Positions 11,191 through 23,470 are shown, counted from the stretch's first letter. The stretch is 64,000 nucleotides of DNA from Catonia carolina (GCA_035578175.1 JAQMRL010000005.1:57827722-57891721); one strand, 5' to 3'. Notes: a model not told the origin generated them from the letters alone. Program-made: numbers and translations.

Positions 11191-11337
11191 CAAAACATTA
11201 GGATGCGACGAGCACTGGTTAAGGAGTGTAATTATTTTGTTCGTGTACGCCTACCAATGAAATTTTGTAGTACCAACAGTTTTTAAAATGTGAACGCAGA
11301 CCCCATCAAGACTTTCAGCAGTGATGGTTTTTACTTT

Positions 11338-11656
11338 TTCTTGTAGAGCATAAAAAATTTAATATGAGGAAATTTTTGAGAATGTCCCATTCACCGATTT
11401 TGATGAAAATCTTTGTGTCCTAGTGGTACGTTATTTAAAGTCTACGTTCATGTTTGTTCTTGAGATATATTGTTCGCACACATACGCGCGCGCGCACACA
11501 CACACACGCACACGCACGCACACAAATAGGAATCGCTAAAAACATGTTTTTTGGTTCCAAGAGCCTGAAAATGTATACTTCCAGTAAGCACTCATTTACA
11601 AAAATCAACATGAAAATAATACTCTTTTTTCCCCTATATATTCATATAGGGAAAGT
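11338..11656 (-). repeat. Repeat B half-copy with (CA)n
   Basis: Reverse-oriented B with ACCGATTTTGATGAAAATC, a (CA)n/(CG)n tract at 11477-11524, AACATGTTTTTTGG, and the terminal CCCCTATATATTCATATAGG. Family A joins it directly on the right. Confidence 0.65.
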
Positions 11657-12048
11657 TGTTGTTTAGGTCATCAACCAAAAGGCTGGTTTGAACCTCTAGA
11701 GGCTTCGACTAAGTAAAACGAGGAGGAGGTGGTTTACAATTGTTTTCCTCTCTAAATGGAAAAGTTGCCTATGCCTCTCAGCATGGCCTTCTGAAAAGCA
11801 TCTACTTTCCATCTTTCAAATGACACCTTCACTTCTATCACCATAGCGTCTGGCTTTATCATGAAATTTATTACTCTCAAAGGAGATAACTCTGACTTGT
11901 GTCTTTTACACCTCTTCCTATTCTGTTCTTAAATGCTTCAGTCATGTAATAGGCTGACCATGTGATAAGAACAGAACTATTTTTTGAAGCTCTGGATGTA
12001 TCAGATCGAGTGCAAATAATTTAACACTCCACCTGCCTGTTTTGAGCA
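11657..12048 (-). mobile_element. Family A retroposon, full-length
   Basis: Complete copy with 3' hairpin CATCAACCAAAAGGCTGG at the left and the ACCTGCCTGTTTTG end at the right. It is inserted at or in the terminal region of a repeat B copy. Confidence 0.85.
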
Positions 12049-13160
12049 AATGGGGCAAGAGAAAGTGCAAAAATGTGTCATGTTAGTTACTATAAAGGGA
12101 TTTTTTTATTTATATTTTGGTTATTATTTACACGATCTACTAATAATGCCTATATAAAATTAACATTAATAAATAAAATGCTGTAACTCACCTCTGCAAT
12201 ATTTGTATTCCCAATTGTATTGCTAACCAATATTGAAACCCGAAACCTCTTTTAGACTTATTCTTCTAAACAAAAGAAAATCATTATCCAATTTCCTACA
12301 CAACACTACATTAATTAATAATAAAAACGAAGAAAGAATTACAATACAAATGTGGTAATTAAAACTGCATTGGCAAAAATTAATTTGCAACGTCTGCACT
12401 GTTATTTTAATTGATATTCTATGAAAACAATATCAGCTAACGTTCAGTTTCCGATTACAGCAAAACGCAACAATTAACATAGATATTACTCAGTTATACT
12501 TAGTTTTCTTTAACGGGTTTCTTTCTACGTTTGGATCAAGTTACAAATAAATTATTGCTTAACGATTATTTATTTGTTGAACCAAACACATTCAGAATCA
12601 TGTTACACTTACAATTATTAATCAATATTGCAACTACTATATCTTACAAAAATTCTTTATCAATATTGTTCACTTTCTTTCATTTTTACATAAACGCCTT
12701 CAATAGTAAGGCAAAACGTATTGATTTATCAAAAACGTTTAATTATACATATCGGAAATATCCAATTTCAGGACACAAAACAGTAAAACTATTTTATTTT
12801 GTGTAAAATAAAACTTAGTAATAATTAAAATGAAATAAATGACAAACCGATTACTGGCTATTGGTACGAAGGGCTTCCACGAAAAACACAGAATAGAAGA
12901 AAAAGAAGAGTACACAGAGGTACAGTTTTACCTTTATGATGTTCCATATAGCTCTTAAAAGTCGCATGTCATCTGCTAGCCGATATCTTGTTTTTGCCGT
13001 TCCTATTGCATGTCAGCCAGCAGCTGACATCGAAAATTAAATTTATTAGCTGCTTATTACAAAGAACTACATTAATATTATGACATATTGAGATATTGGA
13101 CTGTTCTGAATCAGTATTTTTTTTTGGAACGACAATATAAAGCCAGGTTTTCACTGGACT
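12049..13160. other. AT-rich stretch, nothing recognised
   Basis: A 91-codon open frame at 12531-12806 has no family I recognise and AT-driven composition, so I do not call it a gene. Confidence 0.4.
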
Positions 13161-13252
13161 AACTCCATGGCCCAGTGGTAAGCTTGCTACGCTGCAAAGC
13201 CGAAGTCCCGATGCGATTCCCAGCCAGGGTCTGAAAAAGTATTACAAGTTTA
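13161..13252 (+). mobile_element. tRNA-derived SINE, family E, head
   Basis: CATGGCCCAGTGGTAAGC (A box), then CCCGATGCGATTCCCAGCC (B box) and GGGTCTG, as in the family E copies near 4.85 and 40.6 kb. The 3' body is short or lost. Confidence 0.7.
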
Positions 13253-13257
13253 ATGAC

Positions 13258-13430
13258 TTATTTTTTTTTGTTTCACGTCTGAAAGTTTTGCAATTACTGC
13301 GAATGCGGACGATGGGATGAAAATTATGACGAGAAGGTACCAGATATGACTGGAAATCATACCCGGGACCCCCGCTAAAAAGCCAAGTGAGCTGACTACT
13401 ACACCACGAATCAGATAATGTTTGTGTTGA
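13258..13430 (-). mobile_element. tRNA-derived SINE, family D
   Basis: The minus strand has a tRNA-like head (GTGGTGTAGTAGTCAGC, then GGTCCCGGGTATGATTTCC), the CCGCATTCGCAGTAATTGC body motif and an A-rich end. It lies tail-to-tail with the family E SINE just upstream. Just beyond its head, ATAATGTTTGTGTTG is duplicated at about 13416 and 13438. Confidence 0.75.
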
Positions 13431-13465
13431 GTCCAAATAATGTTTGTGTTGTTTGTTATGATTCG

Positions 13466-13576
13466 TAACTTAAGTTCCAATTTTCAATTTCGTACGATTT
13501 TCCGTTCTAGAATTAGTTACCTACTTCACACAGACACACACACACAAATCGACAAAAACATGTTTTTTCACTTTCT
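13466..13576 (-). repeat. Repeat B partial copy, inverted relative to the next
   Basis: Carries AATTTCGTACGATTTTCCG, a short (CA)n, and AACATGTTTTTTCAC. Immediately to the right another B runs in the opposite direction from the shared terminus. Confidence 0.6.
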
Positions 13577-13700
13577 TTTGCCTATATATACATATAAAAT
13601 ATGGGAAGGAAAGAATTGTTTTCATGTCAATTTTTCGAAATCGAGTTTACACGTTTTCAGACCCCCTGAACCCAAAAACATGTTTTTAGCGATTGATCTA

Positions 13701-13780
<80 letters not shown>

Positions 13781-14530
13781 TGTGTGTGTGTGGGTGGGTG
13801 TGTGGGTGGGTGGGTGGGTGAATGTGTGTGTGTGTGTGTGTGTGTGTGTTTGTGGTGTGTGTGCGCGTGTGTGTATAATATTTAATATAGTCGACACGAA
13901 CATTTTCATTAAAATCGGTCAACCGGAAGTAGTAGTTTATTCGTGTCATTTTCCACTTGTTTTGCGATTTTCTCAAAAACGGCTTCTACGATTTTTTAAA
14001 AAAATCACCTCATTTATTACATTTTTAATGCTTTACAAGATAAGGTAGGCGCCATGTCTGCTGAAATTCTTGGGAAGGTTGTTTTCTTGTAAAAAATTAT
14101 TTTTTTAAGATTGCCACTTTATTATGCATTTTAGTGCAAACATTTATATAATAAAATTTATAGAAAATTTAAACTCCTATAACTTTTACTTCAAGTATGT
14201 TTTTGTATAACGCTTAGTTTAGCGGCAATTAGCAATTTTCTGTTTGTATCTCACGAAAAGGTGTAAAAAATAGATTTTTGTAATTTCAGCCTTAGCATGC
14301 ATTTTACGATAAAAATGTATAATCAAGTTTATAGGAAATTGAAAGATCTACAACTTTCATTTAAAGCATTTTTCTCTACAGAGCTTAGTTTAGCCTGAAA
14401 GAGTAATTTTCCGTATTTTTAACCCAAACTGAGGTTAATTTTCATTTGCGTCTTTCACTCAAGATTAAAATTAGGTTATATTGTTAATTATTTGCATTGG
14501 TAAGAGAAAATAGTGTGAGTGTTTCACACC
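13577..14530 (+). repeat. Repeat B, near full-length, with long (GT)n
   Basis: Same order of blocks as at 5030-6022: CCCCCTGAACCCAAAAACATG, a (GT)n/(GGGT)n tract at about 13704-13875, CGGTCAACCGGAAGTAGTAG, two related modules, and the terminal hairpin GTGTGAGTGTTTCACAC. A 202-codon open frame crosses the GT tract and encodes only alternating Cys-Val; it is not a gene. Confidence 0.8.
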
Positions 14531-16586
14531 CGATTTTTAGGGTTCTAAAACTTGTATTTACTGTGAAAAGTTGACATGAAAACATAACTTTTCTTAACTG
14601 TATTGGATATAGGACAAAAGAAAGTAAAAAAAATTAAAACATTATGTTAATAAATAGAAGTTACTTGTAATTTTTTAGTTTCTGAGATCCCACTGGTAAA
14701 GAAACTCTCTATAAATGGACTATGTATAGTAAAAGGAATACCGGAATGAAAGGTATTGCTTTGTTGTATTTACCATAATTCAGAAATCATTTAATATAAT
14801 AAACTAGGCTATTTATATTTTGCTATAAAAAACAAGTAAATACCAAACTAAAGAAAAAAAATCATGTCACTAGTTACGGTAAGTAAAGAAAGTAAATTTA
14901 AAACGAGTGACACAGAGAGAAATACAGATAGAAGGAGAAGGAGATGTCTAGTACATTTTAATCTAATCTATTTAAAGGCAATGAAAGAAGTATGCCCATT
15001 GCTCATGTTCAACAGACCTTAAAATATGTCAAAGCGCAACATGAAAGTTATTTGGCTGGACTAATTGAAAACAAACTCTTCTTTATGTCACTAATAACTT
15101 TAGTACGGTAATTTTCAATGACTATTGTCATTGTGTGACATGATCATGCTATATAGTATTATTAAATGTTAATTTTATGCAAAGAAATAGAAACAATGTT
15201 TATTTCTATACATTGTCTTTATTTTCTCATGATTTAACTGTAAAGCTTGGAGCGGGAAAGTGTTGTTACTCACCATCCCGTGCGATTTGTAATTATTCCA
15301 TATCTTTTTTAACGTCTGTAATCCATTGGTAGTTTTATCTGTACAAAGATTTTTCTAATTATTCTATTTTCCGGAGTTCTCATTAAAAAATGTCCAAAAA
15401 AGTATATTCTCTTTCTTTTCATCGTACTTAATATTGGTTATACTTCTTTGTAAATAGTTTCGATTGAAACTACTTTGTAATCCCTATTTTCTTGTACCAT
15501 TCAACACTATGTTTTATGTTAGATAAATATTGTTTCGCTGGAAAATACACTCACTATCTGTGTAACTGTTTTACAATATTTCTATTTTTCGGCAATCGGT
15601 AAACATTTCTTCGTATAGGTATTTAGCTGTTGGGGTAAAATTTAATTTTACAGTATTGTGACACTTATCACTAAGGTCCGTTTCGGGATCTAGGTTATTA
15701 ATTAATTAATACACTAAAGTTTACAATTACAAATATTTATTACACTAAAAGATTATAAAATAAATAATTAACTAATTGTAATGAAGTAATATAGGTAATA
15801 AATGATTTAATAATTTACTTAAAATAAATAATAAACAATAAATAACTTAATAATTTACTTAGCACTACTTACACTTAATTTTATAGAATACACAAACATA
15901 CAAAACCCAGAAACTGAATTCACAAAAACTGCACATTAACTTTACATAATACACACACACACAAAGACGGTATTACAATACCTCGGAACCGTTAACCTGA
16001 AATAACGCCCTGATAATCGCTCGTCAAAGATCAAACGAATACTAACTCACTGATTGCGCTCGAAGGTCTATTTATATACTCATTCAAAAAGATAATTCGA
16101 GAAAATCAGAGAAACTCCATGCAAATTATAAAGTACAAAAAAATAACCCTTTATAAATGAGTGCTAGAAAAATCTATTGTAAACAAGTAAACAATAGGTC
16201 TTATTATAAATAGAATAAAAGTTGTTACGGGTCCCTTTCATAACAGTTGTACAAAAAACAATACCCGACCTTTTATCCTACACAATAGCGCAGTTATTTC
16301 AAACAACTTTCATGAATAGGCATACCTTTATTGTCGCTTTTGTTCTATTGTCACTTATTGTTACTATTTCACTCTATTATCCTCTCTTTACTATTTTTAT
16401 GAATGAGAGTCTAGAAATTACGCGAACCATGTTTTCTTCGATATTGTCACAGTATTTTTTTAAAATGAGTTTTCTTTTCGGAAGAAATGATTTATGTTGT
16501 CTTGAAAGAAATGTTTAGACCAATCTTTTGTACAACTTCCGATTTTTATTATAATAATTCAACTATAACTGTATTTGACTGTATTC
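14531..16586. other. AT-rich stretch, possible LTR-like debris
   Basis: No gene recognised. The motif TTTCGGGATCTAGGTTA at 15681-15697 recurs in similar AT-rich contexts near 24621 and 47863. An open frame at 16222-16518 has hydrophobic segments but begins at a TTG and matches nothing known to me. Confidence 0.35.
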
Positions 16587-16634
16587 AATAAGTCAATTGT
16601 ATAAAATTGACTTATTAGTATACAGTTAACTGTA
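16587..16634. repeat. Adjacent hairpin and palindrome
   Basis: AATAAGTCAATT (16587-16598) pairs with AATTGACTTATT (16605-16616). Next to it is the perfect palindrome TACAGTTAACTGTA (16621-16634). Both lie just outside the Tigger-like terminus at 16637. Confidence 0.6.
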
Positions 16635-16636
16635 TC

Positions 16637-17640
16637 CAGTTGCCTCGCGATAATCCGACAGTCAACGAACTTAGGGGTTTCGGATTATAAAAATGTGGGA
16701 TTAAAGGTTGATATTTGAAAACTAAATTTTGACTTATAATGAAAGAAAATTTAAATTATTATTTTTATACAGTACTGTACGTACTACTACAGTAATCCTG
16801 TATTGTACGTATATTGTTACAATACATATTGAGTACATATTTTACAGCCATTGAGGAAAAAACAACTTAAAATTTAAATTTAGGCAAAATTTTACAAAAA
16901 TGAATACGTATGTATATAATACAAATTTATGAAATAAAAATACATACGTACATTTATGTATTTGCGGATTTAAAAAAATTGTAATAGTTTTTTGTTTCTT
17001 CTTACGTAAACAGCTTTTTTTCTTGAATATTTTTTAACACTAAAATGTTCTTGTAGTCGAGTTCCCTCTCCTCACAGTAATGTATCAAAGTGTTTGCAGT
17101 CGATGTAAATTCATCGCAAATGATTGTGCATTTCACCTCCGTGGCCTCCTCAATCGGGTCGTCGTCTACAACATGAGCCGTAACTTCCTGGATTATCTCC
17201 TCTTCTGTTCCATCTTCTGAAGTCTTCTGCAGATTCTTGCGGAATGTTAAATTCATCAAAAAGTGTAAATGCAGCCTCGTTAACATCGTTGTTATCTTCA
17301 GATTTCTGTCGTGTTTCTTTGGAAGGAGTGGGTTCAATGGCCAAACATTTTCCCAAGATTTTATCAGAGTTAAAGACTTGATTAGACGCCACGCCAATGC
17401 TGCATTGAAAATGGTAATTTTGATGTTAATTTTTTTCAAGATTGATGTGATATCTGTGTCAGGTTGGCTGACGATATCAATCAGTAGGCGCTTTTTGTAT
17501 AGTAGTTTTAATGGCTTGATAACATTTTGATCCATCGAATGAATCAGTGCAGTCGTATTTTTTGGCAAATACAAATCCTCTATGTAACCATCTGCCGTCC
17601 TAACTCTTAATTCTTCCGTGTCCGGGTGTCCTGGAGCATT
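16637..17640 (-). mobile_element. Tigger/pogo-like DNA transposon, 3' part
   Basis: The left edge CAGTTGCCTCGCGATAATCC followed by GACAG resembles Tigger/pogo inverted repeats. The transposase fragment 17002-17640 lies on the minus strand. The other terminus was not found to the right, where a family A copy begins. Confidence 0.55.
17002..17640 (-). pseudogene. Tigger/Jerky-type DDE transposase fragment
   Basis: About 210 in-frame codons on the minus strand encode the end of a DDE-1 superfamily endonuclease. The frame begins at NNAPGHP, the remains of the DNAPGHP motif that holds a catalytic Asp, then DGYIEDLYLPKNTTALIHSM and DQNVIKPLKLLYKKRLL, where the family norm is LPPNTT..IQPMDQGVI. The last catalytic Asp (MDQ) is kept; the preceding QP is changed to HS. 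An acidic tail with EEEIIQEV and a stop at 17002 follow. The N-terminal and first catalytic segments are absent. The open frame continues upstream only because it reads into a family A retroposon. Confidence 0.8.
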
Positions 17641-18032
17641 ATTGTTTAGGTCATCAGCCAAAAAGCTGGTTTGAACCTGTAGAGGTTTTACTAAGTAAAA
17701 CGAGGAGTGAGGTGGTTTACCATTGCCTTCCTCACTGAGTGGAAAAGTATGCTTATCAGCATGCCGGGCCCTCTGAAAAGCACATATTTTCCACTCTGCA
17801 AATGACACCTTCACTTCATTCACCACAGGGTCTGGCTGTATAATGAAATTCATTACTTTCAGAGGAGATAACTCTGATTAGTGTCTTTTACACCTCTACC
17901 TCTTCTGTTCTTAAATGGTCCAGTCATTTAATTGGCTGACCATGTGATAAGAAACAGAACTATTTATTTTAGCCCTGCAACGAAAAGATTGAGTGTAAAT
18001 AATTTAACACTCCACCTGTCTGTTATGGGCAG
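17641..18032 (-). mobile_element. Family A retroposon adjoining the DDE motif
   Basis: Full-length copy: hairpin end CATCAGCCAAAAAGCTGG at the left and CCTGTCTGTTATGGGC at the right. Its left end meets the transposase exactly at the Asn codons of the DNAPGHP motif. No clear target-site duplication was found, and I could not find the upstream transposase at 18033 onward. Confidence 0.85.
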
Positions 18033-19603
18033 ACTTTCTTGTTGACAAAAAGTTATAAAAACATCTGTTTAAAATAAAGCTCACTAGCAAGGCAAGTGAA
18101 ATTATTCCTTCAACTTTAAGTTTTCCGGAAATGTAGTTTTTGCATGATTGTACATTCTTGGGAATTAAATATTTTGGTTTCTATTGGAGGTATTTGGATG
18201 ATGTTTTTTTTCAATTGTTCATAATTTCTTGCTCTATTATCTGTGGAATGATTATTACAAAACCCTTATTAGTGATTTAGTTAAAAAGCAATTTGTGAAT
18301 ACATAAAATAAATGTTTTTGAAAATATGGTTTTTCTTCAATAAATTTCTTGTAAGAAAAAAATACATACAAGCGCATACAACAGGTAATAGACATCAATT
18401 TTCTGTATTTTGTAGCATAAGAATCATGTTGATATCTTTCTTGGTTACTGAGATATTTGATTCCCCGTAAAAGCCCGCTTTTCCAACCTCACCCTTATAT
18501 TAGGGACTGTAATTAATTTTTTGGCTTGGTTCAAATCGTAGATTATTACTAGTAAATTACTCTTTTATTTAAAATAAATAATGATAAATTATAGCCAGAA
18601 GTTTTGATATTGGAGCATTATCTAACAACAAATGGACTTGTCGCAAAAAGTTACAAGTGTGTGTCTGCAGCAAGTGCAGTAACATCATCCGACGTGGCGT
18701 CGAACTGTCAAATGTAGGATTGTCTCGAATCAACTGTACTTGTAAAATAACTTCTTCCGTATTTGTATACCAACTAAATCATTCACAAAACAAAACATTA
18801 ATAGTTTTATTTATTATTTCCAATTTTACAATATCCTACATACCGGATTAAATGTATTGAATTTTAATAAATTTAATGATACAATAAGGAAAACCAATTA
18901 CGGATTATTGATTTTTCATTATCCTTCCATAAAATATAAGTATAATTTGAAATACAAATCTATAACTGCATTTATTTATAGACAGACGTAGTTGAAAACT
19001 ATAGTACTAAAATATCATTACTAATAAATATTCACCGTCATAAAAACATGAAACGTTTTACCAAAAATGGAATATTATTAAAAACTTCTTATTTTTATTC
19101 CCTTCTCTACTTCAGACTGTTCCCCGTTTCAGAAAAGGAACGTCGGTAGTTGTTAAAATCTTTAAATGAATCGTAAACACATGTTTACTACTTCGTAGTA
19201 TAATACAAATAATAAACACCATCTTTATCTAGAGTGTTTCTTATTTTATTTATTAATAAATATATTATATAAAATAATAAATAACTTATATAAATAAATA
19301 TAGAATAGCGGGTTTTTTTTAATATAACTTATATTTTTAACTTGTTAACCTACCTTTATAATAAGATGTTGTAGGCTACTTCTTTTTAATTATTTGTTTT
19401 TAGTTTTTTGTACAAGTAGGCTATGTACTAATGTATCATATTCAATTATGGTCATATACGTTGGTTTATCAAATCTTGCGGTAGATTCCGATTTTTTAAC
19501 AGCATCGCCATTACGAAGAATTAAATAAATTATATCTACAAAGCAAGGGACCATGACCACACAGTAGAAATAAATATTTAATACTTTCACAAATTAGTAA
19601 ATA
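18033..19603. other. AT-rich stretch, nothing recognised
   Basis: Translating the minus strand just right of the family A copy gives no transposase-like sequence. No other gene or repeat recognised. Confidence 0.4.
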
Positions 19604-19911
19604 TTTGGTGTCAAACAGTCACGCAACTTTCTCTTGCCAATAACGCTAAAACAACCAACCTCGGTTCGATTTTGATTTCAACAAGAAAAATATGGGAAAT
19701 CACTAATTGACGCTAAACTAAGCACTGTAGAAAAAAGTATTTGAAATTACAGATGTTGGTGTTTTAATTTTCTATAACGTCGTATTAAGGTCGCAATCTT
19801 AAAAAAAGATTTTTACCAATTTCAATGAGGAAACATAATAAATCACTAAATGACGATAAACTAAGTACTTCAGAAAAAAAACTGGAATAATTTTGTAGGT
19901 TTTTAGTTTCT
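19604..19911 (-). repeat. Repeat B, two tandem modules, minus strand
   Basis: Two copies of the module with GACGCTAAACTAAGCACTG (19697) and GACGATAAACTAAGTACTT (19854), about 157 bp apart, preceded by the B-end hairpin remnant. It joins an oppositely oriented B at 19912. Confidence 0.65.
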
Positions 19912-20041
19912 TTTACCTACATGAATATAGGAAGGAAAGTAGACCTATTGTTTATATCGATTTTTGAAAATCGAGTTTTCACTGGATATACACGTTTTCA
20001 GGTCCCCTGAACCCAAGAAAAACATGTTTTTAGCGATTGGT

Positions 20042-20078
<37 letters not shown>

Positions 20079-20395
20079 CAAAATATCTCAAGATCGAAAC
20101 ATCGTACGAATTTGAGACTTAAAACTTAAGTTAGATACATAAACATTTTCATCAAAATCGGTCAACCGGAAGTAATAGTTTAGTCGTATCATTTTTACTA
20201 GGTTGCGATTTTCTCAAAAACGGCTCCTACGATTTTTTAAAAAATCGCCTCATCTACTACATTTTTCATGCTCTACAAGATAGGGTAGGCACCATGTCTG
20301 CTGAAATTCTTGGGGAGGCTAAAGAAATTGATTTTTAAGGTTGCAGCTTTAATATGCATTTAACGCAAAAATGCATATTAACTCGATTGAGTATT
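19912..20395 (+). repeat. Repeat B, 5' part with short (GT)n
   Basis: Has GAATATAGGAAGGAAAG, GTCCCCTGAACCCAAG, (GT)n at 20041-20078, CAAAATCGGTCAACCGGAAG and GGCACCATGTCTGCTG. It stops after the first module boundary. Confidence 0.75.
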
Positions 20396-21039
20396 GTGGG
20401 AGAACGGATTTCAGACTTTTACAGCACCACCCTCTTTTGATTTTACTTATTTAAGAAAATTTTACATTAAAATGAACTTTTGAATGTCATTTTTTTATGT
20501 TGTACAAGTTTGTTAATATTGACGTTTTACACTAAACTTTCATAAACGTTTAAAAAAATTATTGCAAAAAATTCTTTTAAATAGTGTTTCGCCTTCTCCT
20601 CGGTGGTTCTACAACAGGGTACAGTAAGTAGGGATCAAAATCCATCTCGCTTTTACGTAAATAAACGATAATCGCCCAATGAAATCACCCAACGGACTTA
20701 TTTTAAAATTAAAGAGTTTAGTAGATGAAGGTTCTGTTAAAAAAAATATAGTTTAGTGGAAATTGCTAAGAAAGTACTAAGGCCTATCCTTTCATGAAAA
20801 TTTTGTCTTATGCAATTAAAAAGTTTTTAAAACTTTACTTTTCATTGTCACTTTTTTATTAGATTTATCGAGCATCGACTACCATTGTCGTATGACAGTG
20901 GTCGTTACGGCACTTTTTCTTACGCGTACAACACTTTTATCAACTACAAGTCTTTATTGGACACTGTATCATTTGTAAATGAATTAACGGTAATTTAATA
21001 ATACAAAACACTCGTAAATATCTTTCTTTGTCTTTTCTG
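20396..21039. other. AT-rich stretch, nothing recognised
   Basis: No gene or repeat recognised. Confidence 0.35.
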
Positions 21040-21720
21040 ACCACAATGGATCACTTTAGTCAAATTTAGAAAGCTTCTTCCTTTTTATATTCTTTAGCTT
21101 GATGTTCTGGCAGTATGCCTTCATTCGGGTTGATCTTGTTTGCCGAACTTCCTCTGAAACGACCGGTTTCTTCCTACTTGGGTTTTTTCTTCCATCTGAT
21201 TTTTTTTCAAATCTACTTTCCTTATTTTTTAAGATTTTTAATATTTCTGTTTTGTTTTCTAAATCATCGGAAGTTAATCCGAGTTCGATTATGTCTTCTT
21301 CGACATTTCGGATCTATGCTCCTGATGTTACCAATTGGAAAGAGTTTTCTAATCATCTTGTTTAAAATTCTGTCTTTAGGTGTTCTGATAAGATGTCCAA
21401 GAAAATATATCCTTGTTTTCCTTATTGTATCTGTTATGGGTTCGTTTTCTTTATAGACTTGTTAGTTTGTTAGAATTCTCCATTGCTCATCTACTTTGTT
21501 TTTTCTTTCCTATGCAGGTTCTTAGGATTCGTCTTTTAAGTTTTAGGACATTATCTATTGCTTTTGTATTGGTCACTTTTTCAAATGTTTTGCTGCCATA
21601 TGTAACTTATGGTTGTTCGACTGTTTTGTAGTGTTTAATTTATGTTTGTATAGATAAGCATTTTTTGTTGTATACGTTTTTGGTTATTTGTTGCGATATA
21701 GATGATTTTTTCAGTCTCTC
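21040..21720 (-). pseudogene. LINE reverse-transcriptase C-terminal remnant (RTE-like)
   Basis: Reading the minus strand in shifting frames gives VTYGSKTFEK, then NVLKLKRRILRTCIGKK, and RKTRIYFLGHLIRTPKDRIL with NKMIRKLFPIGN. These resemble the region after the polymerase core in RTE/CR1-type LINE proteins (YGSETW, LGH..R). Several stops and frameshifts show long decay. The catalytic RT core is not present. Confidence 0.6.
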
Positions 21721-22849
21721 TTCCCACGCTGTTTTCTTTATTGTTGTTTTTATGTGTTCTTTATTAGAGACATTTTGTGTTTGTAAAGATCTTTATTAGA
21801 GACATTTTTAAAGGAACATACAATGCATATTAATTATGATGATAGGTGTTTCATTCTAGATTTAACTGTTATTACTCTAAAAAGATGTCTATTAGGTTGT
21901 AGTGGATTTTGGTAGAAGAAGGTGTCAAATGATCTTAACAACTTAATCCTCTACAAACCTTAAAATTAAGCTTTACGTAGTCCGTTTATCCCTTAGTATT
22001 TCTACAAAATGTAGATATACGGGTGTTCCATGTCATCTACGTAACTAAGTAAGCACTTAACACCTTCAGCAATCACAAAAAATAAATTTTTGAAAAACAT
22101 AGCACCTTCATCCACTCTGCTCTTTAATTACAATACGACATATTATAATATAAATTTACAAAGTTCCTTCATTGGGAGCTTTTCTTCGGTCATGTTATGT
22201 AAAAAGAAAACTCATCTGCTTAATATTCTGCATTAGAATAAATTGTAGTTATTGATGTAATAGATTTAATTACTATTTTTTTGGAAACTGGGTTAATATT
22301 ATTTATTTCTTTTTTTCTATTTATTTTCTATTATTTTTCTATTTATTTGTTTCAGGTAGGTAAGAAGCAGTTTGCAAAATTTTCATTATTAACAACTACT
22401 ATTCAGTTTCACTCATAAATGTGTAATAGATTACTCAGCAAATTTTATAAGCGGTAAGTCACCATATTGCCAACACTACAATACCTTATTAATTTACAGG
22501 TTGTAAATAAAGGAACTTTATCTCTGATTCGCTTAGGTACAGGAGGTGCATTATCTCATTTCCGATGCAAACCCGATAGGAAAGTTTGATGTACTCTAAA
22601 ATGACTAGAAACTGAAGTCCTTTGATACTTGTAATTTAATATTAATACATTTGACAGATGTAATCAAATATAACTATTTTGTTATTCATTTAGTAACACA
22701 TTGGAATTACCTTTTGCAATCATCAGTTTTGTCAAATTTTATATTTTAATTCATTATTTTATTATTTTATTTTAACTCAAATTTTATTATTTATTATAAA
22801 TCACCTACGAATTTTATTCCAATATAGGTACTATAATAGGCTACGTAAT
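21721..22849. other. AT-rich stretch, nothing recognised
   Basis: No gene seen. A phrase TTTTGGTAGAAGAAGG near 21908 weakly resembles TTTTGGTGGAAGAAG near 24540. Confidence 0.35.
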
Positions 22850-23470
22850 TTACCTCGGCCATAAAATGTATATTAAAGTTGCAATCGAATAGCAGCCTGG
22901 AAGAACGTTTTTTTCCTAACATCCGAGAATATTTACAATCAGTTTAAAAACAAAAACTATAAGTAAATAGCATGAACGTGTTCACAAGACGAAGACAATA
23001 CCCAATGGTATTGCTTCGGAAACGAAAAGAAAAATTAAGTATAATTTTTAAAATATTAACAAGATAAAAGATGAATAACATTAACAGAAAAGGTAACCAA
23101 ATTAATAACGATGATATTATTAGAGATGATGCTGATGTTGATATGGACTTTAATTATTTACAAAAAAAGTAGGTTTTTCGGTAAATCTAAACTTTTAAGG
23201 TACCTACAATTTTTTTCAAAGTTGATGTTTTTGTGGAAATAATGTTGTAAATAACGAAATAGTTTTCTGCGATCCACAGGATAAAAATGAAACTATTAAG
23301 AGTAGTTAGCTCTGTTGTAATTTTGTCTTGTTTGGAAAACGGTTGTAAGGTAATAAAGATGGCCGACCAAGCATCTGTCCTGTAAAAAATTGTTTGTGTG
23401 CCATACAACGTTCTTCCAGGCAGCTATTCTTAAAAAACCGTAAGAATACAGCACCCCCACTATAATATAT
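22850..23470 (-). repeat. Repeat B fragment split by a TIR element
   Basis: CCATAAAATGTATATTAAAG at the left and TTAAAAAACCGTAAGAAT at the right read through as one repeat-B segment once the element at 22887-23429 is removed. Confidence 0.5.
22887..23429. mobile_element. Non-autonomous DNA element with 23-bp inverted repeats
   Basis: GAATAGCAGCCTGGAAGAAC (start of the left 23-bp repeat, 22887-22909) is repeated inversely at 23407-23429 with one mismatch. The 543-bp element interrupts a repeat-B segment. It holds no transposase; a 34-codon frame from 23071 is too short to interpret. No clear target-site duplication. Confidence 0.75.

Noticed and set aside
13440..14048. 202-codon open frame
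   Set aside because: Most of it is Cys-Val repeats from a (GT)n tract in repeat B; reverse frames give His-Thr repeats. Not a protein gene.
16222..16518. 98-codon frame with hydrophobic segments
   Set aside because: Starts at TTG and has AT-driven hydrophobicity; no homology recognised.
18033..18180. Upstream part of the Tigger-like transposase beyond family A
   Set aside because: The minus-strand translation there has none of the expected motifs.
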